From NCBI RefSeq assembly GCF_011075055.1, contig NC_058145.1, positions 4,621,228-4,685,227 of the forward strand: a DNA stretch of 64,000 nucleotides, written 5' to 3'. This DNA is from Mangifera indica (lineage: Eukaryota; Streptophyta; Magnoliopsida; Sapindales; Anacardiaceae). Made by a program: the position numbers and the translations under genes. Shown here in pieces: positions 58,974 through 64,000 of this stretch (position 1 is the first letter of the stretch; each line of letters starts with the position of its first letter). Below the pieces are notes generated by a model that made no database searches, was not told the origin of the DNA, and saw only the letters and a list, made by a program, of their open reading frames with translations.

Positions 58974-61422
58974 TATAACACCTACAGGTATGTCTCAAGG
59001 GCGAGATAGTCTTTCTGTATGATTTAATTGTTATGTGAAGGATAAAGTATAATTTGAAAGTCAAAGCGTGAGTTTTTTGTGACACATGGTCATGCATAGT
59101 AAGGTCATATTCATGTGTCATTGCCATGTCAACAAAAAATGATGATTTCGTGTAAATTTCAAATTCAAGTGACACACAACCATGTGTCCTAAAAACACAC
59201 CTATATATGATTTTAATTGTTGTGTGATAGAATAAGTATAATTTGAAAGTCAAAGTGTGAGTTTTTTTAGGGATTTTTATCCATAATCAAACATGTATGC
59301 CTTTCAAAGAAAGAGAGAGATTTCAAGTTTGATCATCTAGCTTTTATGTTATAACTCTGGTGATCATTTTCTGGCGATGTGCTGTACGAAAATCAAGTAA
59401 GAAAAAGGCCTTATGAGTTATAGTTGTCGTATAAAACATCAAGAGGTATGGAAGGCTTACTGTCATATGTTTTGATTATGATATTGTTGCTATGCATAAG
59501 CACCAATGATGATGATTTTTATGGAATTAATCAAGTTGTATAATATATGTATGTTAGTCATTGTTGTGTGTGAGAATTTAGGGTAATTTTTGGAGCATGA
59601 TAATGATAATTGTCCTTTGATCAATTTATAAGTATATTCATTGTAATTGAAACAAGATCAGAAAACATATGCATATGATTATATACATACCAGTGAATGA
59701 TTGATGACATGTTGTTTCCCATTGTGTTGACTTACATTGAAGAAAAGAATGTATGAACCCTAATTATGTTATTGCTTATGAGTTTATGAATATGTATAGA
59801 TGAGTTTATGTTTAATGATTATTTCAACATGAAATGAGTGATTATTGTTAACGTATAGTGTTAGTATAAGGGTATTTTTGTGTTAAAACCAAGATATCAT
59901 GAGTAGGGTACACAGGGACAACTTAAAGAGTGAGTGAAGTCTGGTTTCTAAGTTCTCCATAAGGTCATATGGTATGAGACACAAACTTATGTATGCGATA
60001 CCCAAATTTAGATCAAGCTTTTCTAGTGTTCTGACTGTAGTTAGATGTAATTGACCAGTTTAAACAAGACTGTATGTAGGTTGAAGTGACGAAAATACCT
60101 TTGACAAGAAGAGTGGTCGATAAAAGAAAGAGTGGTCGATAAAAGAATAGGAAATGAAAATGGGATAAATGTTTGAAGGGGCACACATTTGTGTTAGTTA
60201 GGAAACACATCTATATATCTATAAATAGTAGCACACCAAGAGTAGTCACTGAGAGGTGGTCGTGTTTGAGTAAAGTAAAGAGACACACCCCCATGTGTCA
60301 AGATATACACGACCATGTGGGTAGGGTAGAAGAAAGAAAAAAAAGAATAAGGAAACTAGGCTAGAGATTTAAAAGTTGTCCTAATGATATTATAGACATT
60401 CCGAGAACATAATAGTACCTTACATGCCTAAGAGTTAAGTCATAGAATGACACGAGATACAATTTTTGTAGAAGTAATAACGAGCTAGAGCTAATTAAGG
60501 TTCGAGATACATGTATGCTAAACATTATAAGATCATTATGAGGGGGGCACCATGAATACACATTTCCTACACCACTTGTAGTAAGACACATTCGTAGTAG
60601 GACACTAAACCCGTAATAAAGTACTTGCTTATAGTGGATCCCAATCGAGATATAGTTTTGGTATAGTGGAGTAGAAAGATAACTCACACAATCAAGGTGC
60701 AAAATCCTTATATTCAATTTAGACTAGTTGACTTAGTACACAATTTCAGTTACAACTTTTAGATTCAAATGCTTCCACCAAGTTTAGTATGGTCACGCCA
60801 TATAGGAACCTAGAGAGTGGTTCTTTAGTGACCGAGCGAGACACATTTTGATTTAAGAGCTATGACATATAGTCTAAATATTTCCTATAATATAATATGA
60901 GCACCGAGACAGTATAAGACTTATTACCTTCCATAAGAGAGTTTAATGTCGACTTTGGATGACAGAGATAGTAAAGATCAAGACCAAGGGCATTTTGGAG
61001 ATTTCAATAAAAGTTATCAGTAGAGTCTCCTACTTACTGAGTGGTTTATCACTCACCTATTTATTTTTATGTTTGCAGATACTGGTGATCGTGATGATTG
61101 CAAAACGAGTGGCTGTCCGTGGGCGTAAAGTAGCAAGGGCATTTCTATCTTTTAAGCTTTTATTTTATTTAGATTTTATTTATGTATCATACTACACTTG
61201 CTATGCCTTTTCAACTTATGTTTCCATGTTTTGACATCCTTATTGTGCTTCCAATTTTGGTTTTAATAAGGGCATTTTAGTTATTTTATAAAGTTTAATG
61301 AATAAGGTTTTATTGAAATATTTTTGAGTTTATTATATATTTTATATTAAATACATGTTTAAAATAGACAATTTATTGACGTCTTTCTCTGGAGGGCAAT
61401 ACCTCTAGAGTAAGATGTTACA
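58974..61422 (+). repeat. Younger gypsy 3' LTR
   Basis: 2,449 bp. An internal duplication repeats AGTATAATTTGAAAGTCAAA (at about 59047 and 59228), explaining part of the length difference from the 5' LTR. Ends TAAGATGTTACA. Confidence 0.88.
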
Positions 61423-61640
61423 CTTTTCATAATTTGAGGATAGAGGAATAAAAGTTATCTATGATTTGAGCAATGAGGAGTGATTGATGTTGATCCTAGC
61501 CAAAAAGGTCAAAAGCTTTAAAAATAAGTAGATTTAGTCAATTAAGGTCCTCTAAAGGAATCACAATGTGGAAAAAGCTACCTAGGAGAAAGAGTAGGAC
61601 ATGAAAGATTGTTATATTGAGTTGTTCAATTGAATTACTC
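61423..61640 (+). pseudogene. Old gypsy pol tail, right part
   Basis: Continues the frame left at 51304: HNLRIEE, then (I)LAKKVKSFKNK, SIKVL, RNHNVEKAT and a final EKE..DMKDCY. These correspond to the family pattern for the chromovirus polyprotein end (VKVLWRNHxVEEATWE). Several stops. Together with 50790-51304 it shows a single old pol tail split by a 10.1 kb insertion. Confidence 0.78.
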
Positions 61641-62100
61641 ATATGTGTTTAACAAGGTTATTTTTGTCCTTTTATAATAAATTGAGTTATTGTTGACATT
61701 TGAATAAGAAAAAAAATGGCTAAGTCTTAAGATTTATAGAATTAAACTTTCGAATGGTTAATAATGAAGTGTGCACGTTTGCTCATATCATGTCAACTAG
61801 TCAAAATAGATAACAACATGCCATGTCAAATAATATGAAGTAATGAATTATTGTTTACTAAGGGTGAATGATTGTTCTATTGATTATATTATTGAAAAAT
61901 TTATTTATATCACTAGAAACTCTCATTATATTTTCTAGCCATTCGAGGGGGTGAGAAAAAGTGAGATTTTAACATCAAACTCATACGGTAAAGCCCATAA
62001 AAATAAGAGATTTAATTCTTTACACGATTTTTGTTTTGGTTGCTAAGATATTTGGTATATTATGATTTGAGATTAGAGATAATTTATGTAGTTATACATT
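61641..62100. other. Spacer, possible 3' end of old gypsy
   Basis: Contains a weak polypurine tract GAGGGGGTGAGAAAAAGTGA at 61947-61966. No gene. Confidence 0.35.
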
Positions 62101-62506
62101 GATGTCAAAATCCTCAAGCTATCGGGATTCATTGCTTTGTCGTCCAAACATCTCATCTCTATTAATAACTCTCTAACTCTCTAGGGTTTCTTAAGAATGG
62201 GCAAAATCAATATAAACTCCCTCGAAAATCCTTTTTATTTCTATAAATTGTCTTATATAGGATTCTTCATAAAACACGGTGTATGATCATGCATCCTAGG
62301 AATGCATTTGGCATACATCCCTCAATTTCGATAGTATGGTAGACCATGCATGTCACTTACATGGCGACTAATATATTTTGGCTTGCTTGTGCCTCAAGCC
62401 AAAATATCAAATCTAATTCTAAATTTAATCTTAATCGATCTGAATTCGAAAATGAGTATAGGGAAAAGGACTAAATTTCTCCTAGAATGTACTTAAGGGT
62501 GTCACA
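62101..62506 (+). repeat. LTR fragment related to 47219-49826
   Basis: The final 42 bases (AAAAGGACTAAATTTCTCCT onwards) match about 30 of 42 positions of the end at 49785-49826; TGATCATGCATC (62285) is also shared. Possibly what remains of the old gypsy 3' LTR. Confidence 0.45.
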
Positions 62507-64000
62507 TTGAGCTAAAACTTCGGTTTAAGTTTGATTCATTTGAGTGAAATATGAATTTCAGCTCGAGCGAACTTTATTCAATGCCAAAAATAATATATAA
62601 CTTCAAAATGAAAATTATGGATACAATTAAATAAATGCTTCTAATAATTAAATTTAAAAGTAATATCTTCAAAATTTGCTAGAAAATTTATAGCAATTTT
62701 CAATTTTTGAATGATTTCTTTCTATTTTCCCAATCATAAATCTTGAGATTATTGTAAAAAGAATAAATTACATTTTTCCACCCAAGGGTTGACCTTAGAG
62801 CTTTTTTACTGATAGGTGGTATAAATAACACTTTCACTCAAAGTTAAACTTTGTCACGAAACAATGTTAGGAAGTAAAATAACCATTTTATCCTTATTAT
62901 TTAATTTTTCAAAATTACTATATAACCTTAAATTACTAAAAAAATTATTATTTAAATATTCAAATTATATGAAAATCCACTTGTTTCTCTTTCTTTTCAT
63001 CTTCATTCCTTTCTTCCTCTCTTTCTAGCTTCATGTTGGGAATGATGACAAGTGATAGTAGTAATTGTATTAATAGAAGTATAAATAAGAATGTCAATAA
63101 CATACAATCGTATGTTTAATTTTGAACCATAACTTTTGTAAATATTAAGGATATCAATGAAAAATTTAGGAAGAAATTTGAAAAAAGTTTAAGGTATTCT
63201 TTGAAATTTTTTAAATTTTAGTATGACGATCAATAGTTTAAAAAATGCTAGTTACACCTTTAAAGAATTGAATATAATATAACAAATTAAAAGTGTAAAT
63301 ATTATATTATAAACTATTAGGGACAAATAGTATTTTCAAAATATATAGGGAGAATATGATACTTTTTGAAGGAGTGACACCTAGAACTAGGGTTTCTAAA
63401 ATATTTTTGGGATTGAATTATAAGTTTTTAAACATTTTTAAAAGTTAAATTCTTTTGTTTAAAATGTTTGAGTTTGATTTTTAAATGAATTATTTTTATT
63501 TTCTTTTTAAAATTAATAGATGATAAAATTCTTTTAAAAAAATTTAATTTTTGGTAAAAAGTATTATTTATGTCATTTATGTGTGAAAAATATTTTTAGG
63601 TTAAATCTTAAGTGAAAAATGTGATTTACTCTTTTGAAAAAGGCTAAAAAACTTATTTCCACTCAAGGTTTGTTGCAAACCTAAATTAATATTTACTAAT
63701 TTTTGAAAATTTAAATACCATCCTTCTATCAAAATTCATGTTAAAAGACAAAATTATCATTTAATTAAAATATTAAAAATTACTAAAAATATCGCATTTT
63801 CCCCCTAGGTTTACAAATATAACAATTTATCTTATTTAATGTTTGAAAAGTGATCATTTTTCTTTTAAGGTTTTTTTTCTTCTCTTGTGACCTCGATTCT
63901 AGTTGACGACCATCTTTCGCACCCATTTCTCCTTCCAGATTTTGACTATCTCTCCTTCCTTTCGATGTTGATCATTACTAAAAGAAATTTGTTTAAACAA
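62507..64000. other. AT-rich end of window, Mutator-like fragments
   Basis: 62763-62960 and 63644-63990 carry phrases like CATTTTTCCACCCAAGGGTT and GGCTAAAAAACTTATTTCCA, of the same type as the foldback end at 20880. The second may be the left arm of an element continuing past the window. No gene. Confidence 0.35.

Larger units (their letters stand above)
51305..61422 (+). mobile_element. Younger Ty3/gypsy retrotransposon (Tekay/Del-like)
   Basis: LTRs at 51305-53377 (TGTAACAC to GTTACA) and 58974-61422 (TATAACAC to GTTACA). Primer site at 53380, polypurine tract at 58956, pol in RT-RNase H-IN order between: gypsy type. Flanks CTTTC(T) and CTTTT are an approximate 5-bp duplication. Removing the element joins two halves of an older gypsy pol tail. 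Most of gag is missing. A small LTR element (55806-57754) splits the integrase. The LTRs differ by roughly 15 percent by eye and by an internal duplication, so it is old and inactive. Confidence 0.9.

Overview
This is a gene-poor, strongly AT-rich stretch of nuclear DNA from a flowering plant, almost certainly a dicot. The evidence is one complete G-type lectin S-receptor-like kinase gene surrounded by Ty1/copia, Ty3/gypsy (Tekay/Del-like), hAT, Mutator-like and MITE sequences, many with plant tRNA-Met primer sites. I cannot name the species. No rRNA, tRNA or CRISPR is visible.

Layout. 1-7852: a decayed hAT element on the minus strand (hAT-A), split by a second hAT element (hAT-B, 1483-4592) and by other repeats. 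7968-19230: a MITE of about 0.48 kb that was broken first by a copia element (8173-17467) and also by a Mutator-like element (17558-19033); the copia element itself carries a 2.34 kb gypsy-type solo LTR (11991-14330). 19820-21624: a short hAT-like MITE and a 745-bp foldback element. 22720-25023: the only intact gene, an SD3-1-like receptor kinase of 767 residues whose kinase domain lacks several catalytic residues. 27110-37790: a tandem duplication of about 5.3 kb, each copy carrying a broken Ac-like hAT transposase. 39852-45072: a third hAT (hAT-C, same family as hAT-A) interrupted by a likely 1.88 kb solo LTR. 45469-45948: an uninterrupted copy of the MITE. 47219-62506: gypsy territory. An old gypsy pol tail is split by a younger gypsy element (51305-61422), which is split in turn by a small non-autonomous LTR element (55806-57754).

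Besides the receptor kinase I see no functional protein-coding gene. The other coding-like stretches are transposon proteins carrying stops, frameshifts and lost catalytic residues. The main value of the window is its record of successive insertions. Many junctions can be read exactly from target-site duplications, and several are confirmed by an interrupted reading frame or by an unoccupied related copy in the same window.
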